Numbered from the stretch's first letter, positions 1 through 7,240 are shown. The stretch is 30,078 bases of DNA from Enterococcus_E cecorum_B (GCA_946499615.1 CAMMST010000028.1:1-30078); one strand, 5' to 3'. Numbers and translations: made by a program. Notes: generated by a model not told the origin, from the sequence alone.

Positions 1-288
1 GTGAATGAATTCGTGAATGATCATCAACGGATACATCAGAAAAAAATACACAATCCCTACCGTCAACCAATGAAAATTCCAAATCCACTGGTAATCTATG
101 GAAGAAATCCGGTAAATCCCTGCCGCAAACATAACAATAAATAACGGAAGGCCAATGAGTAAACCTTGCAGAAAGATTTTATTCAGATTGTCACTTTCCT
201 TAAATTGCGTGGCTTGATAAGGATAGGGCTGATTTTTAATTAATTGCGATTCATCTTTGTACTTTCCCATATAATGTATTTGAAACAT
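1..288 (-). CDS. DUF3267-family membrane metalloprotease, partial (cut by window edge)
   Basis: Ninety-six residues are visible, running off the left edge. The N-terminal 40 residues are polar. Two hydrophobic segments follow (about residues 41-58 and 72-90), and the last five visible residues are HEFIH, an HExxH zinc-binding motif at the end of the second membrane segment. This layout matches DUF3267 proteins, which are predicted membrane-embedded zinc proteases of unknown substrate. The start is an ATG preceded by GAGGTGAGG at a good distance. A TATGAT box lies at 308-313 with no clear -35. The rest of the protein, including a third zinc ligand, lies outside the window. Family assignment is from the motif and topology only. 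Confidence 0.75.
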   Translation of the reverse strand, partial: MFQIHYMGKYKDESQLIKNQPYPYQATQFKESDNLNKIFLQGLLIGLPLFIVMFAAGIYRISSIDYQWIWNFHWLTVGIVYFFLMYPLMIIHEFIH

Positions 289-349
289 GACCTCACCTCG
301 TAATCTAATCATACTATGAAGTCTGTCATTTTACTAGCCATAGAAAAAC

Positions 350-379
350 AAAAAAGCTGCCCTATAGACAACTTTTTGC
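350..379 (-). terminator. Intrinsic terminator after the arginase-family gene
   Basis: On the minus strand AAAAGTTGTC pairs with GGCAGCTTTT around a short loop, using two G-U pairs, and runs into a T-tract. It lies just beyond the stop of the arginase-family gene. Confidence 0.6.
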
Positions 380-384
380 ATGAA

Positions 385-1125
385 TTATGAAACCTTTAGA
401 TAAGGCTGAATCGTTTGGACTATTTTTTTATCAGATTGACGATTGATTTGTTCGGCTTTTAATTGTTCAGAAAGTGAGGGACATTCTTCAGGCATCCCAC
501 AAATATCGGCTCCAATTAAACGTTGATGACTGAGGACCTGACGAAGACTTTGCTGCAAGGTAGATAAATCGAGTTGGCCTTGATTCCAGTTCGTCATTGC
601 ATCCTTTTTTGTTAAAATATCCTTATCCACGGACAAATACATAGGTAAATCTGACTGATAATAAGCAAGTTTGGCCATTGCTTTGTGACTCATAAAATCT
701 TCTTCGGTAATGGCTTTTAGTTTTGGGCTATGAAAGTCTACTTGTTGAAAGGCTTTTTGACTTGGACCAGCTACAATGACTTGATGGAGCCGTGAATTTT
801 CCTCAATACAATTTCTGACCCAATCGCCACAAGTTAACATCTCGCCAAAGACCGCATCTTTCATATCGGTATGATGATCAAATAAAACCAAATCAAACGG
901 CTCATGTATCTGGTCGCACATCAATTTCGTGATATAGTGATAATCGCCAGAATCCAAGAAATGTACGCCAGAAATGCCATGATGTGCAATCAATTGGTTT
1001 AATTTTTCCTGAGCTTCATCCGAACAAATTAAACGACTCCCTAAAACTTGACTACAATTGAAATGAGTAAAATTTGGATAATCCTCGTAGTCACCATTAA
1101 AATCCAATATATAATTTTCACTCAT
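385..1125 (-). CDS. Arginase/ureohydrolase-family protein
   Basis: A 246-residue protein with the metal-binding signatures of the arginase / agmatinase / formiminoglutamase fold: DHHTD at residues 83-87 (the family DxHxD) and SVDKD at 165-169 (the family SxDxD). Further short motifs are GDYHYIT near 60-66 and GADICG near 205-210. These proteins bind two Mn ions and hydrolyse guanidino or related C-N bonds. It is shorter than true arginases (about 300 residues) and diverged, so the substrate cannot be named. The start ATG has AAGAAGG upstream. It is the last gene after mmuP-mmuM but has its own promoter inside the end of mmuM. A hairpin terminator follows the stop. Confidence 0.8.
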   Translation of the reverse strand: MSENYILDFNGDYEDYPNFTHFNCSQVLGSRLICSDEAQEKLNQLIAHHGISGVHFLDSGDYHYITKLMCDQIHEPFDLVLFDHHTDMKDAVFGEMLTCGDWVRNCIEENSRLHQVIVAGPSQKAFQQVDFHSPKLKAITEEDFMSHKAMAKLAYYQSDLPMYLSVDKDILTKKDAMTNWNQGQLDLSTLQQSLRQVLSHQRLIGADICGMPEECPSLSEQLKAEQINRQSDKKIVQTIQPYLKVS

Positions 1126-1155
1126 TGTATCGCCTTCTTATATAAGATTACATCT

Positions 1156-1183
1156 ATTATATCACTTTGAAAAAATCCGACAA
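1156..1183 (-). promoter_or_regulatory. Sigma-A type promoter for the arginase-family gene
   Basis: On the minus strand TTGTCG and TATAAT are separated by 16 bases. The -35 side lies inside the last codons of mmuM, and the start codon of the next gene lies about 30 bases downstream of the -10 box. Confidence 0.6.
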
Positions 1184-2145
1184 GCTGACTCATTTTGTTT
1201 GCGAACTGCTTGGGCGAGTGCGGCAATCTCTGCAGGTCTTGTACGACAACAGCCACCAACAATTTGTGCCCCTAAATCTATCCATTTTAATGATTGGTCA
1301 ACTAAAGAACCTTCCCCTTCATGACTGTGGTGCCAAGTTTGAGTCGCACCATCATAGATTTCACCAGAGTTTGGATAAGTAATCAGTGGCTTAGATGATA
1401 AAAGGCGGGTTTCTTGTAATAAGTCATCATATAGTTGTGGTTGCGTACAATTAAAGCCGACTGCCAGAATTTGCGGACAAGCTTCCACCAAAGCAATCAC
1501 GTCTTTTAATGCTGTGCCATCTGATATCTTACCCACTTCTTGCGCGGTGAAACTCATATATGCTTCAACTTGTGGGAATTCCTCGCTTAATAGTTCCGTC
1601 AATGCTTGGACTTCTAACCTATTCGGAATAGTTTCTAAAGCCAACATATCCACTTCTTGTTCTAAAAAGAGTTGGATGCGCGGACGATGGAAATCCTTCA
1701 ACTCTTGTAAGGACACTTTTCCATATTGACCGTTATACTCTGAACCATCGGCTAAGTAAGCGGCATAAGGTCCCACATCTCCTGAAATTAATGGATAAAT
1801 GGTTTGGGTCTTTTGTTCATCTGACAAATTTTGCCAATAATTATCACGAGCTTGATGCGCTAATTGAACGGTTAAGCGAATAATATCAGCCGCTTGTTCT
1901 GGATTTAGTCCCACTGCTTCTAGCCCAGGAATCGTCGCTTGATAAGTCGAAGTAGTTAAGATATTACTGCCATTATTAAGGTAAATTTCGTGTAATTCTT
2001 GAATCACTTCTGGCTTTTCTAACAGATATTTAGCCGACCAGAGTTTCCCTGAGACATCATAACCCATCGCTTCTAACTCAGTGCCAAGCGGTCCGTGTAA
2101 AACCAATATTTGCTTTTGTGCTAATAATTCCTTTAATCGTCCCAT
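1162..2145 (-). CDS. mmuM: Homocysteine S-methyltransferase
   Basis: A 327-residue member of the zinc-dependent homocysteine methyltransferase family. It moves a methyl group from S-methylmethionine (or SAM) to homocysteine, giving methionine in the cytoplasm. The zinc ligands are visible: Cys233 in GFNCTQP, and Cys299-Cys300 in GGCCRTRP. An N-terminal HGPLGTELE motif starts the TIM barrel. Length fits the family. I place the start at ATG 2143-2145, because GAGGTG (2152-2157) lies six bases upstream; an in-frame GTG at 2152-2154 is part of that ribosome site and is unlikely to be used. It follows the permease stop by only a few bases, so the two form an operon for S-methylmethionine uptake and use. 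Confidence 0.93.
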   Translation of the reverse strand: MGRLKELLAQKQILVLHGPLGTELEAMGYDVSGKLWSAKYLLEKPEVIQELHEIYLNNGSNILTTSTYQATIPGLEAVGLNPEQAADIIRLTVQLAHQARDNYWQNLSDEQKTQTIYPLISGDVGPYAAYLADGSEYNGQYGKVSLQELKDFHRPRIQLFLEQEVDMLALETIPNRLEVQALTELLSEEFPQVEAYMSFTAQEVGKISDGTALKDVIALVEACPQILAVGFNCTQPQLYDDLLQETRLLSSKPLITYPNSGEIYDGATQTWHHSHEGEGSLVDQSLKWIDLGAQIVGGCCRTRPAEIAALAQAVRKQNESACRIFSK

Positions 2146-2156
2146 CTCATTCACCT

Positions 2157-3533
2157 CTAAAACTTTTTAAACTTCCAATAGTGGTAAGCATAACACAAAA
2201 TAATAAATGGAATGCCAAAATACAATCCCGCTCTTTGTGATGCATCCCAGGCAATCCCGATAATAGAAATACCAAGTAAAATGACCGTGATATAAGGTAA
2301 AACCGGAGTAAATGGTGTTTGATAGCTCAATTCGCTTAGATCATGCGTTTTTAAAAATTCTTTGCGGAATTGAATCTGCGCAATTGGAATGGAAAGCCAC
2401 ACTGCTACTACAGCAAAACCAGCAATCGATACTAAAGCTAAAAAGACCGTATCCGCTGCATAAACACTCGCAAATAATGCTAACAAGGCGCCAATCATTG
2501 ATAGTAATAAAGCACGCATGGGTACACCATGTTCATTGATACGCACGATTTTTTTCGATAACATTCCTTCATTGGCTAGTGACCATAACATGCGGCTCGA
2601 GGCATATAATCCAGAATTTCCTGCGGATAATATCGCTGTTAAGATTACAAAATTCATGATATCAGCTGCAAAAGGTATCCCAATTTTATCAAAGACTAAC
2701 ACAAAAGGCGCATCCGTTACCCCCGCTTCTTTCATCGGTAATAAACTTGCTAAAACAACAATCGTTAATACAAAGAAAATTACCAAACGACCAATTGTGG
2801 TGTGAATCGCACGTGGGACTGCTTCTTTGGGATTTTCTGTCTCACCAGCGGCAATCCCAATTAATTCTGTCCCGGAGAAGGCATAGTTTACACTTAACAT
2901 CACCGAAACAAGTGCAACCATCCCATTTGGAAATAACCCTTGAGCTGTCAAATTATGAAAATAAGGTACCTCATGACTGCCTTCATATGGTAAGACACCA
3001 AAAACGGCTAATGTTCCTAAAACTATGAAAATAATGATTGTAATCACTTTAATACTTGAAAAATAAAATTCCGCTTCAGCAAATAATCGCACAGATAAAG
3101 CGTTTAAACCAAAGATAATCGTCGCAAATATCGCGGCAAAAATCCAAGCGGGAATATGTGGAAACCAGCGTCCCATCAACATTCCTGCCCCCAAAAATTC
3201 CGTCCCAAGTGCAACCGTCCAACAAATCCAATATAACCACGCTACTGTAAAACCGGTACCAGGACTAATAAATTTGGTAGCATAGGTATGAAAGGAACCC
3301 GTAACAGGCATCGCAACCGCTAATTCGCCAAGTGATAACATCACCAAATAAACCACTACAGCCCCGACTAAATAAGACAGTATCGCACCAAATGGCCCTG
3401 CTTGCGAGATGGTATATCCTGAACTCAAAAATAAACCAGTCCCAATAACGCCACCCAATGAAAGCATGAATAGATGTCGGCTAGTCATTTTTCGTTGAAA
3501 TTGTCCTTCTTCTTCATAATGATGATTTTCCAT
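2157..3533 (-). CDS. mmuP: Amino-acid permease, probable S-methylmethionine transporter
   Basis: A 458-residue APC-superfamily (AAT type) permease with about 12 hydrophobic segments. The N-terminal LGGVIGTGLFLSSG is the typical unwound first helix of this family, and the segment GTELIGIAAGETENP near residues 221-235 is the conserved helix-6 region. APC permeases move amino acids with protons. The substrate call rests on close coupling to mmuM, as in E. coli mmuPM; the fold alone would also allow another amino acid. The ATG has AGAGGTG upstream and a promoter about 30 bases further on. No SAM riboswitch or T-box is visible upstream. Confidence 0.85.
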   Translation of the reverse strand: MENHHYEEEGQFQRKMTSRHLFMLSLGGVIGTGLFLSSGYTISQAGPFGAILSYLVGAVVVYLVMLSLGELAVAMPVTGSFHTYATKFISPGTGFTVAWLYWICWTVALGTEFLGAGMLMGRWFPHIPAWIFAAIFATIIFGLNALSVRLFAEAEFYFSSIKVITIIIFIVLGTLAVFGVLPYEGSHEVPYFHNLTAQGLFPNGMVALVSVMLSVNYAFSGTELIGIAAGETENPKEAVPRAIHTTIGRLVIFFVLTIVVLASLLPMKEAGVTDAPFVLVFDKIGIPFAADIMNFVILTAILSAGNSGLYASSRMLWSLANEGMLSKKIVRINEHGVPMRALLLSMIGALLALFASVYAADTVFLALVSIAGFAVVAVWLSIPIAQIQFRKEFLKTHDLSELSYQTPFTPVLPYITVILLGISIIGIAWDASQRAGLYFGIPFIILCYAYHYWKFKKF

Positions 3534-3563
3534 TCAAACACCTCTCGTCAAATTGATGTGATT

Positions 3564-3593
3564 ATCATAACACGAGTTTATTTAAGAATGTAA
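3564..3593 (-). promoter_or_regulatory. Promoter of the mmuP-mmuM operon
   Basis: On the minus strand TTACAT and TATGAT are separated by 18 bases, and the -10 box is about 30 bases upstream of the mmuP start. The -35 is a partial match. Confidence 0.5.
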
Positions 3594-3638
3594 TAGAAAA
3601 AAACAGCTGATAGTTATAGCTAGAAACTATAACTATCA
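3594..3638 (-). terminator. Intrinsic terminator of the HIRAN operon
   Basis: Perfect 12-bp arms (3608-3619 and 3627-3638) around a 7-base loop are followed, in the minus direction, by a run of seven T shortly after. It sits a few bases beyond the stop of the 214-codon reading frame at 3645. Confidence 0.75.
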
Positions 3639-3644
3639 ACTATA

Positions 3645-4271
3645 CTAAACAATCATAAACTCACTATTTTCAAAGCGCATGATCCGTCCAATTCCTTCTT
3701 CTACTACTTGTCCTTTTGCATTTTTTACTAGATAAGCATTACGACGTGGAAGTGTTTCATCTGCTAACCACTTCGAGAAATAGTAATAATCGCCTTCCTG
3801 ACATTCAAAACTTTCATCTTCTAACAAGGGCAAAGTGAAACGTTTCGGATAATAGATTTCTAATTGCTCATTTAGAAAATCTTCTTGGGCCAAGAGTACT
3901 GGTGAGACATAGAGGTGTAGACGTGCAAAAGGCGCACTCTCAGCTGAAATTCGTGCCTCTTCTCTTACTTCCTGTGTAAACAAGGTATAACTCATTAATA
4001 AAATTTGATTTACTAATTGATCCAAGACTAAAAAATATAGTTTTTCCCCATCAAATTCTGGTGTCGCAAAATTCGAAATGACTTGCTGCTCACTGGCTTC
4101 ATACACTGTAATAATTTCTTTTGTCTTGGCATGGAATAAGACTAATTTTTTTGCATAAGGCTCAGCTTTTGATTGATTGTCAAATATATTTACATCATAA
4201 TCAAAGTACCAATCAGCCATTCCGGGTACATTTGGCAAATATTCATGGTAAAGGTCAGTTATTTTACGCAC
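3645..4271 (-). CDS. Uncharacterised soluble protein in HIRAN operon
   Basis: I do not recognise a family. From the start I favour, the protein has 208 residues, is acidic and aromatic-rich, and has no signal peptide or membrane segment. The start is taken as GTG at 4269-4271, six bases after AGAGGTG. The in-frame ATGs at 4287 and 4275 lie upstream of, or at, that ribosome site. The gene overlaps the end of the HIRAN gene by 8 bases, so the two are probably translationally coupled. The C-terminal half reads like a mixed alpha/beta domain. A strong terminator follows. Function unknown. Confidence 0.6.
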   Translation of the reverse strand: MRKITDLYHEYLPNVPGMADWYFDYDVNIFDNQSKAEPYAKKLVLFHAKTKEIITVYEASEQQVISNFATPEFDGEKLYFLVLDQLVNQILLMSYTLFTQEVREEARISAESAPFARLHLYVSPVLLAQEDFLNEQLEIYYPKRFTLPLLEDESFECQEGDYYYFSKWLADETLPRRNAYLVKNAKGQVVEEGIGRIMRFENSEFMIV

Positions 4272-4617
4272 GCACATCACCTCTAGCATCCGTTACTTTC
4301 ACAACTACTCTAAATTGACGTTCGGGATGGGTTTCTAAATTAACCATTTGAATCCGCGCTTCCAAAATATCCCCATGGCCATAATATAATAACGTACTGA
4401 ACAAGCCGTTATATTGCGCTGGCACATAGCCAATTTTCGTATTTTTGTAAAGTACCGCCACAGCATCTGGATCATGCGGATTGCCTTCTTCACGGACTAA
4501 TTGAACGGCTTGTCCTAATCTTAATTCTTCAATGACATCTAAGCCATCGCAGTAAGCAAAGCCCGCCAAATGAAAATCCATAATATGGCGGCTTGGTTGA
4601 TATTGCATTGTATTCAT
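4264..4617 (-). CDS. HIRAN domain protein
   Basis: A 117-residue protein made almost entirely of a HIRAN domain: FHLAGFAY near residues 15-22, REEGNPHDPDAVAV at 42-55 and KIGYVP at 61-66. HIRAN domains in HLTF bind single-stranded 3' DNA ends. Bacterial stand-alone versions are thought to act in DNA repair or genome upkeep, but their partners are poorly known. The start is the ATG at 4615-4617 with AGGAGA upstream; an earlier in-frame ATG at 4633-4635 is on the wrong side of that site. It is the middle gene of a minus-strand operon from about 4953 to 3645. Confidence 0.8.
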   Translation of the reverse strand: MNTMQYQPSRHIMDFHLAGFAYCDGLDVIEELRLGQAVQLVREEGNPHDPDAVAVLYKNTKIGYVPAQYNGLFSTLLYYGHGDILEARIQMVNLETHPERQFRVVVKVTDARGDVRA

Positions 4618-4627
4618 GTTATCTCTC

Positions 4628-4741
4628 CTAATCATTATTATAGAAATATCGAACTGCCTCGATTAATTCTTCGCTAAATCCTTCTAAATCACTTTCTGTA
4701 ATCGCACCCTCACGTAATAAATTTAATAGAATCAAATCCAT
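4628..4741 (-). CDS. C-terminal half of a frameshifted small protein
   Basis: A 37-codon frame (possible TTG start at 4754-4756 adds five residues) that reads as a compact acidic helical domain: LREGAITESDLEGFSEEL. It has no good ribosome site of its own. It is in the -1 frame relative to the gene just upstream, and the two frames join smoothly at a six-A tract (reading EDRKKSGVIVELSP across the join), giving a protein of about 108 residues. I recall roughly 100-residue uncharacterised proteins in Lactobacillales with exactly this two-part layout, so this is probably the tail of that protein. It ends 10 bases before the HIRAN start. Confidence 0.5.
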   Translation of the reverse strand: MDLILLNLLREGAITESDLEGFSEELIEAVRYFYNND

Positions 4742-4764
4742 GTCTGAGGGCGACAATTCGACGA

Positions 4765-4953
4765 TTACACCCGATTTTTTCTATCTTCTTTAATCATCTT
4801 ATCTAATTGCCAAAACCGATCAGAAGCCAATTTAGACTCATTGCTTAACAGTTTAACATATTCCTCAATTCTGGACGCCATAAAAGCTTCTTGCCAACCA
4901 GGAAGACGTTTTTTTAACAACTGCCAATCCTGTTTGTTTCCAACTCTTTGCAT
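4765..4953 (-). CDS. Small protein, N-terminal part; probably frameshifted at an A-tract
   Basis: A 62-residue charged helical protein with KQDWQLLKKRLPGWQEAFM near the N-terminus. The start is ATG 4951-4953, six bases after AAGGTG; a GTG at 4960-4962 is part of that site. The last codons read RKNRV-stop. In the -1 frame after the A-tract, the sequence continues into a 37-48 codon frame that looks coding. A AAA AAT at the join matches the X XXY YYZ shape of a slippery site, so programmed -1 slippage is possible; a simple base loss or sequencing error is at least as likely. First gene of the HIRAN operon, with a promoter upstream. Function unknown. Confidence 0.6.
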   Translation of the reverse strand: MQRVGNKQDWQLLKKRLPGWQEAFMASRIEEYVKLLSNESKLASDRFWQLDKMIKEDRKNRV

Positions 4954-4973
4954 ACCTATCACCTTCAGCTTTT

Positions 4974-5002
4974 ATTTTACCAAATATGATAAGCGCTAAC
5001 AA
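4974..5002 (-). promoter_or_regulatory. Promoter of the HIRAN operon
   Basis: On the minus strand TTGTTA and TAAAAT are spaced by 17 bases, about 20 bases upstream of the first start codon. The spacer contains the palindrome AGCGCT, part of an imperfect cre-like site; I do not claim CcpA control. Confidence 0.65.
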
Positions 5003-5094
5003 TAACTAAATGTATCTATTCTTAATTGCTTGCTAAATTAATAAAATTCCAGTAACATTAAAGCTGAATTTAAAGTTAGAAAGGGTATTGTTAT

Positions 5095-5490
5095 ATGTCT
5101 ACTTATACAATTAAAGATGCTGCCAAATTAATGAATGTGCCACCTAGCACGATTCGCTACTATGATAAAGAAGGACTGATTCCTTTTATTGAACGAAAAG
5201 AATCTGGTTATCGAATCTTCACGGAAGAAGCCATCGCGACATTAAAAATTATCGATTGTCTAAAGAAAACAGGCATGTCTATTAAAGATATTCGCCAATT
5301 TTGTCAATGGGTCAATGAAGGAGATGCCTCACTAGAAGAACGCTACGAAATGTTCCTCGAACGCAAAGCAGCCGTAGAAGCACAAATGGCAGAGTTACAA
5401 CAAATTATGGATACGATTAATTACAAATGTTGGTACTATGAGACAGCACTGAAAGCTGGTACTGAAGCTATTCATAAAAAAAGAAAATAA
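5095..5490 (+). CDS. MerR-family transcriptional regulator (AdhR/NmlR-like)
   Basis: A 131-residue MerR regulator. Residues 4-23 form the winged helix-turn-helix (TIKDAAKLMNVPPSTIRYYD), followed by the wing with SGYRIF and the dimerisation helix from about residue 80. Cys55 in IIDCLKKTGMSI sits where the thiol-sensing cysteine of NmlR/AdhR-type regulators lies, and the C-terminal KCWYYETA motif is common in that subgroup. Those proteins respond to aldehydes or electrophiles and twist promoters with long spacers. Its own target is not obvious; it is divergent from the HIRAN operon and convergent with the hydrolase gene. The ribosome site is AGAAAGGG. No clear MerR operator was found in the 90 bases upstream. 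Confidence 0.85.
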   Translation: MSTYTIKDAAKLMNVPPSTIRYYDKEGLIPFIERKESGYRIFTEEAIATLKIIDCLKKTGMSIKDIRQFCQWVNEGDASLEERYEMFLERKAAVEAQMAELQQIMDTINYKCWYYETALKAGTEAIHKKRK

Positions 5491-5495
5491 GCATA

Positions 5496-5540
5496 AAAAC
5501 GCCTATTACACTCACTTTTGAGCATACTAGGCGTTTTTTT
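5496..5540 (+). terminator. Bidirectional terminator
   Basis: AAAACGCCTA (5496-5505) pairs with TAGGCGTTTT (5528-5537), with a T-run after it on the plus strand and an A-run before it. It separates two convergent genes. Confidence 0.8.
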
Positions 5541-5541
5541 G

Positions 5542-6183
5542 TTAAATAAAACGTTGGATTTCTTGGGCCACTTTCTCAGGATATTCTGCCAACAATTGAT
5601 GAGTACTTTGTTCAATCGTACAATGTGTGATATTTGGCTGACTGAGTTGCGCTAATCTTTGTTGTTTGATTGCAAGAACCTCTTTTTGTGAACTATTGAC
5701 AATCAAAATTGGTATTTTTAAATTAGCCTGCATGATTCCTAGACGTATTTTATCTGTGAATCTAAGTAGTGATGCAATACTTTCTGTGTTTAATGAAGTG
5801 ATTTGATTCTCTTTTATTACTGATAATGTTTGCGCAATATCTTCTTCAACCGATATACCAAAATCTTCTCCACAAACAAGACCACCATCGATTAAAATGA
5901 TTTTTTCAATATTAGGTAGATGTTGAGCTAAAAAGACTGCTATTTCAGCACCAATCGAATAGCCAATCAAAATACAAGAGGCATTACCAATCAAAGAACG
6001 ATAATAATGTATAAATTCATCTTGAGTAATTAAATTGACTGATTTTTCACTTTCATGACCAGGTAAAGATAAGTATTCCACATCAATTTGACAAAGATGT
6101 AAGGCTTGAAAAAATGGGAGTATCTCTTCTTTTGTCCCACCTAGACCATTTAGAAAGAAAATCTGTCTGTTTTTTTCAGTCAT
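5542..6183 (-). CDS. Alpha/beta hydrolase
   Basis: A 213-residue alpha/beta hydrolase. The nucleophile elbow GYSIG is at residues 74-78 (Ser76), an N-terminal NGLGGTKEE loop (about 12-20) supplies the oxyanion region, and STHQLL near residue 196 holds the probable catalytic His. There is no signal peptide, so it is cytoplasmic. The substrate is unknown; the size is typical of small esterases or thioesterases. Its ATG overlaps the stop of the Arr gene by one base (TAATG), so the two are almost certainly cotranslated, which suggests a joint role. The terminator at 5496-5540 ends the operon. Confidence 0.8.
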   Translation of the reverse strand: MTEKNRQIFFLNGLGGTKEEILPFFQALHLCQIDVEYLSLPGHESEKSVNLITQDEFIHYYRSLIGNASCILIGYSIGAEIAVFLAQHLPNIEKIILIDGGLVCGEDFGISVEEDIAQTLSVIKENQITSLNTESIASLLRFTDKIRLGIMQANLKIPILIVNSSQKEVLAIKQQRLAQLSQPNITHCTIEQSTHQLLAEYPEKVAQEIQRFI

Positions 6184-6926
6184 TAATTAATAATCTCTCC
6201 TTCATTCTTTTGGACTTTGGCTTGCCATTCTTGCTTTTGTTGCTGAGATAAAGCTTGCCAGTCCTCAATTTCTGCGACAATCTTTAAGGGTTGGGCTGAG
6301 CGATAAGAACGCGTTAAATTACCAGGAAATTTTTTATCAGTCACATTTGGATCATTTTCAAATTCTCCTGTTGGAACGATTTTATAAACTCGCTCTTTTC
6401 CTGTTCCTTTTGCTAAAGTCGCCGCTAAGCCAGCCCCATTTAAATAGGCCGTGAAATAGATATGATTCATCACCAAGTCATCCTGATAATTCGATAAGCC
6501 ACCCGGTACAAGTAAATCGCCTACTTTCAAATCTGCTTTGGTGCCATGATAAAACGGTCCTTGATCTGTAGGCGTCGTGGGTTCAACCTCAGCCAATTCC
6601 AAATATTTCTTCTCGTAATCGTGATTGCCTAACGCTTTATAGGCTTCTGCTAAATCTCGGAATAACGTCACATAAGCACTTTTGACCTCTTCATCATCGA
6701 TTTTTTGCGCGGACTCTAAGGAAACTGACAACCATTTCACTCGTTCAAAAATATCCGTAGTCACTTTCGAAAATTGATAAGCCAATAAAAATTTTTCATA
6801 ATCGTCATCTGTTTGTCGATACATTCTATCTAAAGTTGTCGCTGCCTGAGCTAATTCACCTTGTTCAGTCTGAATAATGGCTTGCATTAGCTGCTGAATA
6901 AATGGACTCGTTGGATTAAACCTCAT
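6183..6926 (-). CDS. arr: Rifampin ADP-ribosyltransferase (Arr) with an N-terminal helical domain
   Basis: A 247-residue protein in two parts. Residues 1 to about 115 are helical and TPR-like, with no signature I can name. Residues 120-225 are a full Arr domain: GPFYHGTKADLKVGDLL, HIYFTAYLNGA, and FENDPNVTDKKFPGN then TRSYR. By comparison with mycobacterial Arr the catalytic residues are His127, Tyr157 and Asp192, all present. Arr enzymes transfer ADP-ribose from NAD to a rifampin hydroxyl and so inactivate the drug. Stand-alone Arr is about 140 residues, so the extra domain is unusual. The start is ATG 6924-6926 (AGAAAGG upstream); an in-frame GTG at 6957-6959 falls close to the expected transcription start. 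Cotranslated with a hydrolase. Whether the drug is the natural substrate is unknown. Confidence 0.85.
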   Translation of the reverse strand: MRFNPTSPFIQQLMQAIIQTEQGELAQAATTLDRMYRQTDDDYEKFLLAYQFSKVTTDIFERVKWLSVSLESAQKIDDEEVKSAYVTLFRDLAEAYKALGNHDYEKKYLELAEVEPTTPTDQGPFYHGTKADLKVGDLLVPGGLSNYQDDLVMNHIYFTAYLNGAGLAATLAKGTGKERVYKIVPTGEFENDPNVTDKKFPGNLTRSYRSAQPLKIVAEIEDWQALSQQQKQEWQAKVQKNEGEIIN

Positions 6927-6967
6927 ATCACTCAACCTTTCTATTTCAGATACTTTCACGAACTTTT

Positions 6968-6995
6968 ATTGTACACGATACTAGAAAGAATGCAA
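6968..6995 (-). promoter_or_regulatory. Promoter of the arr-hydrolase operon
   Basis: On the minus strand TTGCAT and TACAAT are spaced by 16 bases. The predicted transcript would start near 6960 and give a leader of about 35 bases before ATG 6926. Confidence 0.6.
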
Positions 6996-7028
6996 GTAGC
7001 AAACCTTTTCATTTTTTGTTTGTGAATA

Positions 7029-7060
7029 TTGACAAAGTGACCATTTTATATTATTATAAT
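7029..7060 (+). promoter_or_regulatory. Plus-strand promoter inside an intergenic region
   Basis: TTGACA (7029-7034) is followed after 17 bases by TATTAT (7052-7057); a perfect TATAAT also occurs at 20-base spacing. No recognised plus-strand gene follows, so the likely product is a short RNA ending near 7235 or a small peptide. Confidence 0.5.
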
Positions 7061-7240
7061 GTTGTCAGTATGAATATTTCCCTACTTTTTTCATTCATTT
7101 CATGTAGCGGAAATAAAAAAGATAAAGTGAAAGATTCTTACGCTACTGGCAAACATCATTCTCACTTTATCCCCCTCCCAATTAAGTTGTAAAGGTAAGG
7201 CCATGAGTAAGAGGATTGCTCATGGTTTTACTTTTGTCAT
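7061..7240 (+). ncRNA. Possible small RNA or antisense RNA in the arr-phd intergenic region
   Basis: The span runs from the promoter at 7029 to a hairpin at 7191-7235, whose 17-base arms pair completely only as plus-strand RNA (three G-U pairs) and whose 3' arm is T-rich like a terminator. Inside, two interleaved inverted repeats occur: GTAGCG/CGCTAC (7104-7109, 7141-7146) and GATAAAGTGA/TCACTTTATC (7121-7130, 7162-7171). They could form a pseudoknot or two exclusive folds. A 40-codon plus-strand frame (7070-7192) with a lipobox-like LLFSFISC start lacks a ribosome site. On the minus strand GGGAGGGGG precedes a 21-codon hydrophobic frame (7100-7165). Which strand is used is not known. Confidence 0.3.
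7115..7171 (-). terminator. Possible minus-strand terminator or attenuator
   Basis: Perfect 10-bp arms (7162-7171 and 7121-7130) with a 31-base loop are followed on the minus strand by six T. It lies upstream of arr and could end transcription from the antitoxin gene, or act as an attenuator. Confidence 0.4.

Noticed and set aside
2312..3028. Several plus-strand frames over mmuP
   Set aside because: They are antisense to a clear permease gene and have no ribosome sites.
3534..3594. SAM riboswitch or T-box upstream of mmuP
   Set aside because: The leader is only about 60 bases and lacks the conserved motifs of either element.
4983..5001. cre-like palindrome TGATAAGCGCTAACA in the HIRAN promoter
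   Set aside because: The spacing is one base too long for the usual cre consensus; left as a note only.
7070..7192. 40-codon plus-strand frame with a lipoprotein-like start
   Set aside because: There is no ribosome site, the start lies right after the -10 box, and a frame of this length arises easily by chance. It may be a remnant, so it was mentioned but not called.
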